A DNA stretch of 64,000 bases, from positions 1 through 64,000 of the forward strand of contig NZ_JAJUHW010000010.1 in assembly GCF_029265695.1 (NCBI RefSeq), in the 5' to 3' direction. Shown in pieces: positions 54,125 through 62,864 of this stretch (the first letter of the stretch is position 1; each line of letters starts with the position of its first letter). The position numbers and the translations under genes are program-made. Origin of the DNA: Gracilinema caldarium. GTDB taxonomy: Bacteria; Spirochaetota; Spirochaetia; Treponematales; Breznakiellaceae. A model generated the notes under the pieces. The model saw only the letters and a list, made by a program, of their open reading frames with translations. It did no database searches and was not told where the DNA came from.

Positions 54125-54739
54125 ATGTTTGATCAGGGAAATCTGTATGTAATCGGAGCCGATCCTGCAGTTCAGAGTTGGTTCCGGGCAGCACAATTTC
54201 CCTTTTCTGTTATTTTAGCCCATGAGGTGCCGGAAAAGGCAGCTCAATCCACACTCGTACTTGTCCCTAACAGTTTGATAGTCTCCAAGGGGTATTATCA
54301 ATTAAATAATCACCCCTTTATCTCATACGGGAACCTATCCGAAATAGAAACGGCGTTCTTCCTTGGGGCCCGTGATTTTATCAGTTATCCTTTTGACTAC
54401 CGAGAATTCACCGTCCGGGTCTCCCGTCAATTGTTCATGCAGCGGGAAATCCAGTTTCCGGAATACAACATTTCTTTACATGACAAAATTTTAAAAGGCC
54501 CTGCGGGGACTATTGAGCTGAATGACACAGAAGCATTGATATTGCGGATGTTAGCTGTTTCAGAAAAGCATCAGATCAGTCGTTCTGTTTTGCAGGGACA
54601 GCTTTGGCCTGGACGCCAAAAGACATCTCGGATAGCTGATATGGCCGTTTGCAGGCTCCGCCGCAAATTAGAGAGGGTTTCAGATAAAAATAAATCCTTT
54701 CAAATCAAGACACTATATGGTTTTGGGTACCAATTGTAA
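54125..54739 (+). CDS. OmpR-type winged-helix regulator with pseudo-receiver
   Basis: A 204-residue protein. The C-terminal 100 residues form an OmpR/PhoB-type winged helix. The N-terminal 105 have a receiver-like outline but no phospho-acceptor Asp, and the conserved Lys near the end (D-F-I-S-Y-P-F) is replaced by Tyr. It is therefore unlikely to be phosphorylated in the ordinary way. It is the last gene of the operon. A repeat-rich AT stretch follows directly, and it may be its own target. Confidence 0.75.
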   Translation: MFDQGNLYVIGADPAVQSWFRAAQFPFSVILAHEVPEKAAQSTLVLVPNSLIVSKGYYQLNNHPFISYGNLSEIETAFFLGARDFISYPFDYREFTVRVSRQLFMQREIQFPEYNISLHDKILKGPAGTIELNDTEALILRMLAVSEKHQISRSVLQGQLWPGRQKTSRIADMAVCRLRRKLERVSDKNKSFQIKTLYGFGYQL

Positions 54740-54799
54740 AGCACTTTAGTCATAAAATAATGTGGAAAGCTTGTGGATAATTTGTGGCTTATACAAGAG

Positions 54800-54831
54800 T
54801 AGACAATTCTATTGTCTATTTATGTAGACAA
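54800..54831. repeat. TAGACAA inverted and direct repeats
   Basis: TAGACAAT (54800-54807) and ATTGTCTA (54811-54818) form a perfect dyad with a TCT centre. A third copy TAGACAA lies at 54825-54831, 25 bp from the first. This looks like an operator, for example for the winged-helix regulator just upstream. Confidence 0.45.
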
Positions 54832-54852
54832 AGGACTTAATTGGTTGTAGCT

Positions 54853-54950
54853 AAATCTTTAATTATTTGTACTAAATCATAATATTACAATGAAATAAAA
54901 ATTTATAATTAAAGATTTCTATCTTCTTATAAATGTCAAAAATCTTTAAT
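54853..54950. repeat. AT-rich 13-mer repeats
   Basis: AAATCTTTAATTA at 54853-54865, its exact inverse TAATTAAAGATTT at 54906-54918, and AAATCTTTAAT at 54940-54950. The spacing and AT-richness resemble unwinding-element 13-mers. Confidence 0.45.
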
Positions 54951-55084
54951 GATTGCGAAACTTTAACGAGTTTAGTAAAATTTAAATTGTGGATAACCTG
55001 TTAATAGCCTGGGAAAAATTGGGTATAAATTCTGAATAATTTTTGCCTTGCATATGCTCATATTGCATGGTAGGCTATGGTATT

Positions 55085-55933
55085 GTGAAAAGTACTCCCC
55101 GGCTTATCATTTTAATCTTCGCATTTTTTATAGGGATCTTTGCCGTTTGTCTCGGTCTTAGTTTTCTCTTTGATTATATATTTAACGCCTGCAATGTACC
55201 GCCTAGTACTATCAATGTGGGACAATTAATAAAAAACGTATTTTGGATGATTCAGATTATCACGCTTTACAGCACAGCTATTGTTGGCGTTAATTATGCT
55301 TATAGAAGAAAAATACCAGTATTTATATCAATACCGCTTTTATTTATTATTATTACCGGTTTTAGTATTGCAGTGACCTTTCTTTATGAAAGAAGTTTGC
55401 CGCTGCTTGGAACTCATGTTCCTATTACAAGCAATCTTGCAATTCAGCCGGGAACTATATTGTTCGAAGGAAACACAAAACAGGTTCTCATTCAAAACAA
55501 GGGAAGCTCTGTAAGGCTTACAAGTCTCCTTCCACAGCAAAACAGCCTTATCAACGACCTTATTCAGGACAGTACAGACCTGGGTAAACACTTAGCACAG
55601 TTTTGGGAAGCAGGCTTATTATCTTTTACCGTTGCAGTAGCATTACTTTTGTATTTCTTAACATCCCTGGGACCGCTCATTAATCTCAGTGAATGGCCAT
55701 TGGCAAACTTGCTTTTTGGACTGCTACTCTTGCGCTTTTCCCTCTGGATACAGAATTTTCTTTTTTCAGAACCTGTTATGAATATCATTGGGGCATTTAT
55801 TACACCCGTGGTTCCATCAATAATGCTGCCTTTCATTGCATTGTTACCCCTTTTTATAGTGGGTACCTTTATTCATCTTTTTGCATTTTTATTATACTTA
55901 AGCAAGGATAGGAAGAAATCCAATGGCTCATGA
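55085..55933 (+). CDS. Membrane protein, six helices, possible LptF-like partner
   Basis: A protein of about 282 residues from the GTG at 55085; ATG 55067 is an alternative and neither has a clear Shine-Dalgarno. Three membrane helices at the N-terminus and three at the C-terminus flank a roughly 60-residue extracytoplasmic loop. This resembles a reduced LptF/G topology. I recognise no family motif. It overlaps the next gene by 11 bp, which is an LptF/G-like permease, so the two may form a heterodimer. Confidence 0.5.
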   Translation: MKSTPRLIILIFAFFIGIFAVCLGLSFLFDYIFNACNVPPSTINVGQLIKNVFWMIQIITLYSTAIVGVNYAYRRKIPVFISIPLLFIIITGFSIAVTFLYERSLPLLGTHVPITSNLAIQPGTILFEGNTKQVLIQNKGSSVRLTSLLPQQNSLINDLIQDSTDLGKHLAQFWEAGLLSFTVAVALLLYFLTSLGPLINLSEWPLANLLFGLLLLRFSLWIQNFLFSEPVMNIIGAFITPVVPSIMLPFIALLPLFIVGTFIHLFAFLLYLSKDRKKSNGS

Positions 55934-57719
55934 ACAGGAGATTAAAATCATACCTGTCCTGGCAGTTTATTCTCTTGCTGCTGTGGTGTTATTAATAGGC
56001 CGTTACTTTTTGCTTCCGCCGGAACCATTGCCGCTGCCCATTTATTGGCTGAGCTGGCCGCTCACAAAAAGCTTTATCGACTTTATTAACCTTTTTCCGA
56101 TTCTGCTCTTTTCTGCAATTGCCTCTAGTTTTGTATTTACTATTGTCAAAGAACAGGAACACAGCCGGTTTTCCCCCCATTTTTTTAGCAGTATGGCTAA
56201 ACCGCTGGTGATTATAATTGGGGCCAGTGCAGCATATGGAATACTGCTGCTGCTCATACAACCTTTGCTCTATGATGGTAAATATCAAATGCAAAGCCAG
56301 GCACGGCTTTTTAAAGAAGCCCGGGATAAGGCAGCAGCAGAAATCGCCCGGGAAGATTGGAAAGAAGCGGCATTACATCTTGCTATTTGCGAACGTATTT
56401 GGCAGCAAAGCGAAGAAACCCAAGCATTACGAGACACGTTGGCTATTGCAGAGGACAAAGAAAAGGCCAAAATGTTCAAAATTGAACATCCGGAAATTGA
56501 AAAGGGCTATATCGAAACATCAGAAGGAATAATCCCACTGCTTTCAGGACAGAAGGGTCCAGTAACAGTGAGGGAAGCTCTTAATCTGGCAGAGACCAAT
56601 TTAGCACGGAACAATTATTTTGATGCCCACTGGTATGCCACCTTGGCTAAAAAAATGACCAAACCGGGGACTCCTGAGGAAACAGAAGCAACCCTGCTTG
56701 CAACAAAAGCATGGAATGCTATCGCAGAAATAAAACCAACGCTAAAACAGGAACAGGAATACCGAATCTATAAAGAAAAACTTGAAGGGTATAATGCTAT
56801 TCTAAGCGGAGACTGGATCCGGGCTTATTATATTTTTAACTCCCTTTTACGCATTGCCCCCTCAGATCCGGATGTAAAAAAATACTTCGACAATGCCCTT
56901 GCGGGAACAAAAAATGTAGCATTCTTCCAAGATGAGGCGACCACAGCGGTGGGAGAAAATCTTTCTTTTGGAGTGTTTTCTATCCCTATAAAAGATGAAA
57001 AGGGGAAACAACAGGGACTGGCTATTCTTACTATCGATTCTCTTACCATGTTCTCTGATGTAAGCTATGGGACCAAAGTTCAGCTTCAGATTTTTCAGAA
57101 CAATGGAAGCCTTTCCCGTTCTGTTCAGTCTGCATATGCTAAATTCAAATCATTTACAGAGCAGCGTGAACAAAACAGTAACTCTAAAACCTTGCTACTC
57201 CTGAAAGCAATTGATAGGAACAAGCAGAACAGAAGCTGGAACCCTGTTTGGTCAGGAACTTCAGGAATCAGAGATACTTACGTCATGCTTGATATTTCAT
57301 ACGAAGATTTTCTTCTTGCAAGTCATGCTCAGACAAACAGCAAAAATCTTTCTGTTGCAGAACTTTTCAAGGTCCAGCAACGGCTTGCCCAATATGGTTT
57401 TACACCCCAAATCTTCCAGAGAGAACTCATTAATCGTATAACTGATCCCTTTTTATGTCTGATATTAGGAATAGTGACTTTGACTATGGGTTGGCGCTTA
57501 CGGCCCAATAAAAAGCCAGGGCTTATCGCCTTTCCCATGTTTATTATCCTTCCTCTGGTCTCAGTAATTCTTTTAGAAGGAAGCAGAATAATTGGAACCA
57601 TTGTAAACACTGCATTGATTCTCAGCTTGACCATGCCCCTCGCCATTACGATCTGTATAATCAACATATCAATACTACTATTTATTGCGGTCCTCTTCCT
57701 TGCGGGACAACGGAGCTGA
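55923..57719 (+). CDS. LptF/LptG-like permease with long helical insertion
   Basis: A 598-residue membrane protein. Three N-terminal helices (residues 10-120) lead into about 180 residues of TPR-like helices (130-320), then a beta-rich stretch (325-430). A C-terminal block, S-V-A-E-L-x-x-x-Q-x-x-L-x-x-x-G followed by E-L-I-N-R-I-T-D-P, matches the typical end of the LptF/LptG (YjgP/YjgQ) permeases before three helices. The helical insertion is not usual. A lipid- or LPS-like export role is inferred. The stop overlaps the J-domain gene by 1 bp. Confidence 0.6.
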   Translation: MAHEQEIKIIPVLAVYSLAAVVLLIGRYFLLPPEPLPLPIYWLSWPLTKSFIDFINLFPILLFSAIASSFVFTIVKEQEHSRFSPHFFSSMAKPLVIIIGASAAYGILLLLIQPLLYDGKYQMQSQARLFKEARDKAAAEIAREDWKEAALHLAICERIWQQSEETQALRDTLAIAEDKEKAKMFKIEHPEIEKGYIETSEGIIPLLSGQKGPVTVREALNLAETNLARNNYFDAHWYATLAKKMTKPGTPEETEATLLATKAWNAIAEIKPTLKQEQEYRIYKEKLEGYNAILSGDWIRAYYIFNSLLRIAPSDPDVKKYFDNALAGTKNVAFFQDEATTAVGENLSFGVFSIPIKDEKGKQQGLAILTIDSLTMFSDVSYGTKVQLQIFQNNGSLSRSVQSAYAKFKSFTEQREQNSNSKTLLLLKAIDRNKQNRSWNPVWSGTSGIRDTYVMLDISYEDFLLASHAQTNSKNLSVAELFKVQQRLAQYGFTPQIFQRELINRITDPFLCLILGIVTLTMGWRLRPNKKPGLIAFPMFIILPLVSVILLEGSRIIGTIVNTALILSLTMPLAITICIINISILLFIAVLFLAGQRS

Positions 57720-58513
57720 TGAAATACCAAGAGATTTTTGATCGCCTGTCTTTCTGGATAAAAAATCACCGCCTTGCGATTTTGGGAGGAATTACGGGTC
57801 TTTTTGGCGGGTTCTTTACCGGTACGATTGGATTATTGCTGGGGATTTTGCTCGAACCGCTCGTCCATCAATATATAAAAGAACGTGCAATTAGAACATA
57901 TTTAGTAGAAGCCGATCCCCATTTTACTGGAGAAAGCAAAGCTGGCATTACCGCATTTTGCGGTCTTGCTTTCATTTCCGTTATTCCCGACCAAGCACAG
58001 GAAATGGACTTTGCCATAGATCATATTGTTCAGAGTGCATTGCAGTTGTTTCATTGTCCGCTGCAGGATGGAGCCGCCCTCGAACAGGTATGCCGGCTTG
58101 CAAAGGAAAATAAAAAAAACATCAATGTGGATCTGCTTGCAGAAAGTCTCAAAGCCAGGACGAAAAACTACATTGCACCGGAAAAGATGCTTGCTGTTCT
58201 TCGAGAATTGGTAAATCTTTATGACAATAACGATTTTGATAAGCTCAATTCTATTGCACAGATCTTGTGCCCGGGTATAGAACCGGCGGGTCACCATTCG
58301 CCCTGGGGTATTCTGGGGTTAAAACCCGATTCGTCTGTTCAACAAATTAAAAAGGCCTTCCGCAAACTGGCGCTGCAATTCCATCCCGACCGGCTTTCCG
58401 CCCTCTCTGAGGAGCGTAGACGCGCTGCACAAGAACGTTTTATCCAGATTCGCCGGGCTTACCGGCAGGCTCTGGCAGAAAAACAGGAGCAAAAACGGGA
58501 TCATTGCTCCTGA
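57719..58513 (+). CDS. J-domain protein with N-terminal membrane anchor (DjlA-like)
   Basis: A 264-residue DnaJ-type co-chaperone. The C-terminal J-domain (residues 195-260) has the essential H-P-D in F-H-P-D-R. A Gly-rich hydrophobic segment near residues 20-45 could anchor it in the membrane, and the middle is TerB-like. The layout resembles DjlA, which tethers Hsp70 at the membrane. It is the last gene of the membrane-protein operon and convergent with murA. Confidence 0.75.
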   Translation: MKYQEIFDRLSFWIKNHRLAILGGITGLFGGFFTGTIGLLLGILLEPLVHQYIKERAIRTYLVEADPHFTGESKAGITAFCGLAFISVIPDQAQEMDFAIDHIVQSALQLFHCPLQDGAALEQVCRLAKENKKNINVDLLAESLKARTKNYIAPEKMLAVLRELVNLYDNNDFDKLNSIAQILCPGIEPAGHHSPWGILGLKPDSSVQQIKKAFRKLALQFHPDRLSALSEERRRAAQERFIQIRRAYRQALAEKQEQKRDHCS

Positions 58514-58532
58514 ATCCTGCCATAATGGGTGC

Positions 58533-59816
58533 TTAGCATCCGTCACTACGCCTGATGTTGGCTCCCAAAACGGAAAGCCGGTCCACCAGATTCTCGTAAC
58601 CCCGTTCGATCTGATATACATTGCGGATCAGGCTTTTACCTTCCGCGGCCAAGGCTGCAATCACCATAGCCATTCCAGCCCGGACATCCGGGGATGTTAG
58701 TTCAGAACCGGTGAGCGGCGAAGGCCCAGTCACTACCGCACGATGGGGATCACAGAGGACAATCCGGGCCCCCATACCGATAAGTTTATCCACAAAGAAC
58801 ATCCGGGATTCGAACATTTTTTCATGGATAAGCACAGTTCCTTCCACTTGTGTCGCCACAACGGTAATAATACTGGTTAAGTCCGGCGGAAAACCTGGCC
58901 AGGGGGCATCATCAATCTTGGGAATCATACCGCCAAGATCGGTATTTACCTTAAGAGACTGATTTTTAGACACATGCAGGGTGGTTCCATCAACTTCCCA
59001 TTGGATACCAAGTTTTCCGAAGGCGATTTTTGCGGGCCGCAAATCTTCTGGACGGGTATTGGTAATGGTAAGTTCGCTTTTGGTAGCCGCAGCAAGACCT
59101 ATAAAAGATCCAACCTCCATAAAATCCGCACCGATGGCAAACTCTGTCCCCTTAAGTCGATCCACCCCATCAATTACGAGCACATTCGATCCTATGCCAG
59201 ATATTTTGGCACCCATGGACACCAGCATTTTGCAGAGATCCTGCACATGGGGTTCACTGGCCGCATTTGTCAGGATGGTTCTGCCTGAAGCAAGGACCGC
59301 TGCCATTATGGCATTTTCAGTGGCCGTTACCGAAGCTTCATCGAGGAAAATATCGGCACCCTTTAGGCGGGGAGCGGAAAATACAAAAATACCGTTAACT
59401 TCAACCTGGGCGCCTAGTTCGGTCAGTGCAAGAAAGTGGGTATCGAGCCTGCGGCGTCCGATTACATCCCCGCCGGGAGGAGGAAGCACCACCCTGCCGT
59501 TCCGGGCAAGCATGGGACCTGCAAACAGAATGGAAGCCCTGATTTTTTTAGCCAGGGCGATGGGGATTTCATCGCTTGTGATATTCGTCATATGGAGCCG
59601 GTAAGTATTTTTTCCGGTTGCCTGGACGGTTCCGCCCAGGGCTTTGAAAACCTCCAGCATGACCTGAACATCTTCGATAGCTGGTATATTTTTAAGAACC
59701 ACCGGTTCATCAGTCAGAAGGGCTGCGGCAATACAGGGAAGGGCCGCGTTTTTGTTTCCGCTGGCGGTAATGGTTCCCGAAAGGGTTTTTCCGCCTTCAA
59801 TTAAGTATTCGTGCAT
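58533..59816 (-). CDS. murA: UDP-N-acetylglucosamine 1-carboxyvinyltransferase, Cys-to-Asp variant
   Basis: It catalyses the first committed step of peptidoglycan synthesis, transferring enolpyruvate to UDP-GlcNAc. The start at 59816 gives 427 residues. The active-site loop reads P-P-G-G-D-V-I-G, with Asp117 in place of the catalytic Cys, matching naturally fosfomycin-resistant enzymes (Borrelia, Mycobacterium, Chlamydia). All other features are normal, such as N-K-N-A-A-L near residue 21. No Shine-Dalgarno is visible. A promoter ends 6 bp upstream. Confidence 0.92.
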   Translation of the reverse strand: MHEYLIEGGKTLSGTITASGNKNAALPCIAAALLTDEPVVLKNIPAIEDVQVMLEVFKALGGTVQATGKNTYRLHMTNITSDEIPIALAKKIRASILFAGPMLARNGRVVLPPPGGDVIGRRRLDTHFLALTELGAQVEVNGIFVFSAPRLKGADIFLDEASVTATENAIMAAVLASGRTILTNAASEPHVQDLCKMLVSMGAKISGIGSNVLVIDGVDRLKGTEFAIGADFMEVGSFIGLAAATKSELTITNTRPEDLRPAKIAFGKLGIQWEVDGTTLHVSKNQSLKVNTDLGGMIPKIDDAPWPGFPPDLTSIITVVATQVEGTVLIHEKMFESRMFFVDKLIGMGARIVLCDPHRAVVTGPSPLTGSELTSPDVRAGMAMVIAALAAEGKSLIRNVYQIERGYENLVDRLSVLGANIRRSDGC

Positions 59817-59822
59817 AAAAGT

Positions 59823-59851
59823 ACCATATCCTGCAAAACTAAACTGGTCAA
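59823..59851 (-). promoter_or_regulatory. Leaderless-type promoter of murA
   Basis: On the minus strand: -35 TTGACC (59846-59851), 17-bp spacer and -10 TATGGT (59823-59828). Six bases (59817-59822) separate it from the ATG. Confidence 0.6.
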
Positions 59852-59901
59852 CCGCCATGTAAGTCCTAAATTGCTAGAAGTTCAGGGTCGTCAATGCAAG
59901 C

Positions 59902-59930
59902 TTGATAAACCGCACTATTTGCGATATTTT
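59902..59930 (+). promoter_or_regulatory. Candidate promoter of the gluzincin gene
   Basis: -35 TTGATA (59902-59907), 17-bp spacer and -10 TATTTT (59925-59930), which ends 12 bp before the ATG at 59943. No Shine-Dalgarno is present. The predicted leader is about 5 nt. Confidence 0.4.
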
Positions 59931-59942
59931 CTAACAACCGAT

Positions 59943-62864
59943 ATGAAAACACCTATTTTACTGACCCGTTTTGGCAGAGCAGGACTCGGGCTTTTATTCT
60001 TCTTTTTGGTGACCCTGGGGCCTATGCATGCCCAGACATTTAAGCCCTTTACATCCCTTGCGGTGCTTAAAACGGATCATTTTGATATTATCTTCGCTGA
60101 AAAATCCCGCCCTACGGCCTTAAGGCTCGCGAGTTTTGCTGATGAAGTCTACAAAGAAGTAACGGCTCTCTTAGGTATTCAGCTGAGCGGCCGTATCCCC
60201 GTAACTATAACAGCCGATACGGACCAGTTTAATGGGTACATGAATCCCCTGCCCTACCCGCATATCGTACTATTTGATACCCCCATGGATATCGAATGGA
60301 CCGCATTCCAAGATCCGCTTCGTTCTCTTTTTTTGCATGAACTCACCCATGCGGTTTCTTTGAACAGCCGCGGCGGTATTGCCTCATTTTTACACAGGCT
60401 ATTTGGGTCCTGGGTTAATCCGACCTTTTTGACGGCCCCGCTTTTTATGGTCGAGGGGGTCACCGTTAGTTTTGAAAGCCTCGACGGCTCAGGCCGGGCC
60501 TCTGATCCTTTGGTGGAACAGACTATACGGCAGGCGGTGACTGAAAACCGGGCTCTCACGCCTTTCCAGGCGAGCGGCGTTTATGACTATCCGCCCCTAC
60601 GACGGAGCTACTATGAATATGGGGGACTTTTCTCTTCCTGGCTCCAAAAAATATACGGCATGGATCGCTATAGCCAATTATGGCAAGCCATGGGATCAGG
60701 TATTCCCCTATCCCTGTTTTATTACAACCACGGCTTTTATCGTCTTTTTAAAGACACCTACGGTGTACCGCTCAAAGATGCCTGGCAGCAGTTTCTCGCC
60801 TCCTATGCCACCACAGCCCCGGAACCGCTTAAGGAGAGGGACATACTTATCCGGGATCTCCAGATAGCTGGCCTAGCAGCCGCAGATTCGGTGGTGTACG
60901 GCATAGACACAAAAGAGCATGTGCTCTTTGCCGTGGACTTAAGAAAAGAGACGAATCAGGCAAAAAAGCAGCGGATCCGTACGGTACCATCCTCTGCCTA
61001 CGATCTTTCTATTAATCAGGCGCAGAACAGGCTGCTTATTTCCTATTACCGGTACGCCGGCGACCTGGCCAGTGCGGTGGTAGGGGAGTACACCACCGCG
61101 GGAAAAGCGACCGGCCGGGAATGGACTGGCATTTACAAGGCAAGCTATTTCCGGGATGGCATAGTCGGTATTGGATCCCGGCTCCATTATACGGACCTGG
61201 TGTATGTGGACGGCCCAGGTCGCCGGCATGTTCTTGCCCAGGGAAACGATCTTGTTCTTTTTTCCAAACCAGTCCCCATAGACGACCGGCGGATTGCCAT
61301 CATTTTAAGCGTCAAAGGAGAGCGGCGGCTCGGCATCTTTAATGTAGAAGATAGTACTTTTTCCATCGTAAAGACCGGCCTCCCCGACGACGCTGAACGG
61401 TGGCGTTTTGTACGCAACCTGTCAGCCCGGGGGACTAGCCTTTTCTTTTCCTACAACGACGATCATAGCTTTTACAGATGGGGAAAACTAGACCTGGATA
61501 ATCCTAATCCTGAGAGGGCCCTCTATTTTTCTGAAAGCAAGCGTTCTGGCGGCGTGCTGTTGCCGGTTCAAACGACAGACAGTCTTGTGTACCGCGCTGC
61601 AGAAAGCACCTGGGACCAGTTAGTCCGCTATCCCTTTAACGAACTCGAGGGGGCGAGCGGAATCTATTCGGCCTACCGGCTTGAACCCTTTGATATACAA
61701 GAAGGAGCAGAGCAGATGGGAACAGCGGTACTACCCTCCGCCGCCCAGAATAAGCCGAAAGAAACAGCCTACAATCCTATCCGCTACCTGAACCCCCTCA
61801 AATTCTGGCTCCCTGTGCCTCTTATCAATAATGTGGATAACAGTATCCGCATCGACGGCATGGGCATTATCACCTACCTCATGGATCCTACCGACACCAA
61901 TACGGTGCTCATTAACGCTGGGGGAGATCTGGTCGGAAAGCTCGGCTATTTTGATATTTCCTGGACTTCACTGAACCTTGGGTTTCCGGTCTTTAGTTCC
62001 GTTTCTGACCAGATGGAAGCCATAGAGTCCCTATCTGGTTATACTGCTTACCGGGCAAGCAGGGTGCAGTTTTCTAGCCCCCTCGTCTTTAATTTGGGGG
62101 ATAAAAACTTTAATCTCCATCTCATGCCATCGCTCTCCATGCTGCTTGCCGCCTTTGATCCCGGGGATGGAAGCAGCGCTTACCTGTGGACTTATGAGAA
62201 GCCCCTGTGGGCCTACGGCCTCAGTCTGGGGCTTTCCAATTTTTACCGGAAACCCTGGCAGCTTTTCGGGAACGGCGCCGGACTTGACCTGTTTGCCCGC
62301 TCGGTGTGGAAAGGAAACTCAAACCGTCTCGACGCAACACTTAAGGCGAGCAAGGAACCCCTTTCGTCCTGGTTTGCCCTGCGGGGGACAATCTATGGAG
62401 CCTGGGACGAACGGGGGATGAGCCTGGACGGAAAAAGCGTTTCCTATGGCAATGCCCCCTTTGCGGATGTAGCGGCTTCCGAATATGCTTCTCAGGCGCC
62501 TGCAAACCTCCCCTGGCTGGCAGGCGGAGAAGCGGAGTTAAAACTCTTTGCGATAGAAACTCAATCCAATATATCCCACCTCTATGTAAACCGCCTTTTC
62601 GGCACCCTGGCTTACCGCGGGGTAATCTATGAGGCTACTGAAAAAAGCAATCTGGAAGACGCTGGCGAAGCCCTTGCCAATAGACTGTACGGTTACCATT
62701 CTATCATCGTGAAACTGGGAACCGTCGTATCGGCCACACCTATTACGTTAGCACCACTCCGTTATTCGCCCTTCTTCTGGGCTGCCATAAAGCTTTCTAA
62801 CCTAAAGGACCAGGATGCAAGCAACGATTTCCAGCTAGGTTTTGCCCTTTCGTTTGAATGGTAG
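59943..62864 (+). CDS. Large exported gluzincin metalloprotease / outer-membrane protein
   Basis: A 973-residue protein starting at ATG 59943 with a Sec signal peptide (cleavage near residue 30, A-Q). The peptidase MA-like domain (about 45-300) has the zinc motif H-E-L-T-H at 132-136 and a downstream V-E-G-V segment as third ligand. Residues 300-560 show repeated beta-propeller-like strands. The last 350 residues are strand-rich and end in F-E-W, as in outer-membrane beta-barrels. It may act as a surface or periplasmic protease. It stands alone, divergent from murA. Confidence 0.75.
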   Translation: MKTPILLTRFGRAGLGLLFFFLVTLGPMHAQTFKPFTSLAVLKTDHFDIIFAEKSRPTALRLASFADEVYKEVTALLGIQLSGRIPVTITADTDQFNGYMNPLPYPHIVLFDTPMDIEWTAFQDPLRSLFLHELTHAVSLNSRGGIASFLHRLFGSWVNPTFLTAPLFMVEGVTVSFESLDGSGRASDPLVEQTIRQAVTENRALTPFQASGVYDYPPLRRSYYEYGGLFSSWLQKIYGMDRYSQLWQAMGSGIPLSLFYYNHGFYRLFKDTYGVPLKDAWQQFLASYATTAPEPLKERDILIRDLQIAGLAAADSVVYGIDTKEHVLFAVDLRKETNQAKKQRIRTVPSSAYDLSINQAQNRLLISYYRYAGDLASAVVGEYTTAGKATGREWTGIYKASYFRDGIVGIGSRLHYTDLVYVDGPGRRHVLAQGNDLVLFSKPVPIDDRRIAIILSVKGERRLGIFNVEDSTFSIVKTGLPDDAERWRFVRNLSARGTSLFFSYNDDHSFYRWGKLDLDNPNPERALYFSESKRSGGVLLPVQTTDSLVYRAAESTWDQLVRYPFNELEGASGIYSAYRLEPFDIQEGAEQMGTAVLPSAAQNKPKETAYNPIRYLNPLKFWLPVPLINNVDNSIRIDGMGIITYLMDPTDTNTVLINAGGDLVGKLGYFDISWTSLNLGFPVFSSVSDQMEAIESLSGYTAYRASRVQFSSPLVFNLGDKNFNLHLMPSLSMLLAAFDPGDGSSAYLWTYEKPLWAYGLSLGLSNFYRKPWQLFGNGAGLDLFARSVWKGNSNRLDATLKASKEPLSSWFALRGTIYGAWDERGMSLDGKSVSYGNAPFADVAASEYASQAPANLPWLAGGEAELKLFAIETQSNISHLYVNRLFGTLAYRGVIYEATEKSNLEDAGEALANRLYGYHSIIVKLGTVVSATPITLAPLRYSPFFWAAIKLSNLKDQDASNDFQLGFALSFEW

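Larger units (their letters stand above)
54740..55042. other. AT-rich repeat region with DnaA boxes, candidate replication origin
   Basis: About 300 bp without a gene and visibly much richer in A+T than the rest. It holds two perfect DnaA boxes on the minus strand (TGTGGATAA at 54772-54780 and 54988-54996). Two 7/9 matches flank the first (54761-54769, 54783-54791). AT-rich 11-13-mers repeat (AAATCTTTAATTA at 54853-54865, its inverse at 54906-54918, and an 11-bp core at 54940-54950). TAGACAA copies also occur. Together this resembles an oriC. No dnaA or dnaN gene is nearby. Confidence 0.5.

Noticed and set aside
59811..59942. Longer N-terminus of the gluzincin gene
   Set aside because: It overlaps the murA start and contains the candidate promoter. 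The signal peptide begins at 59943.
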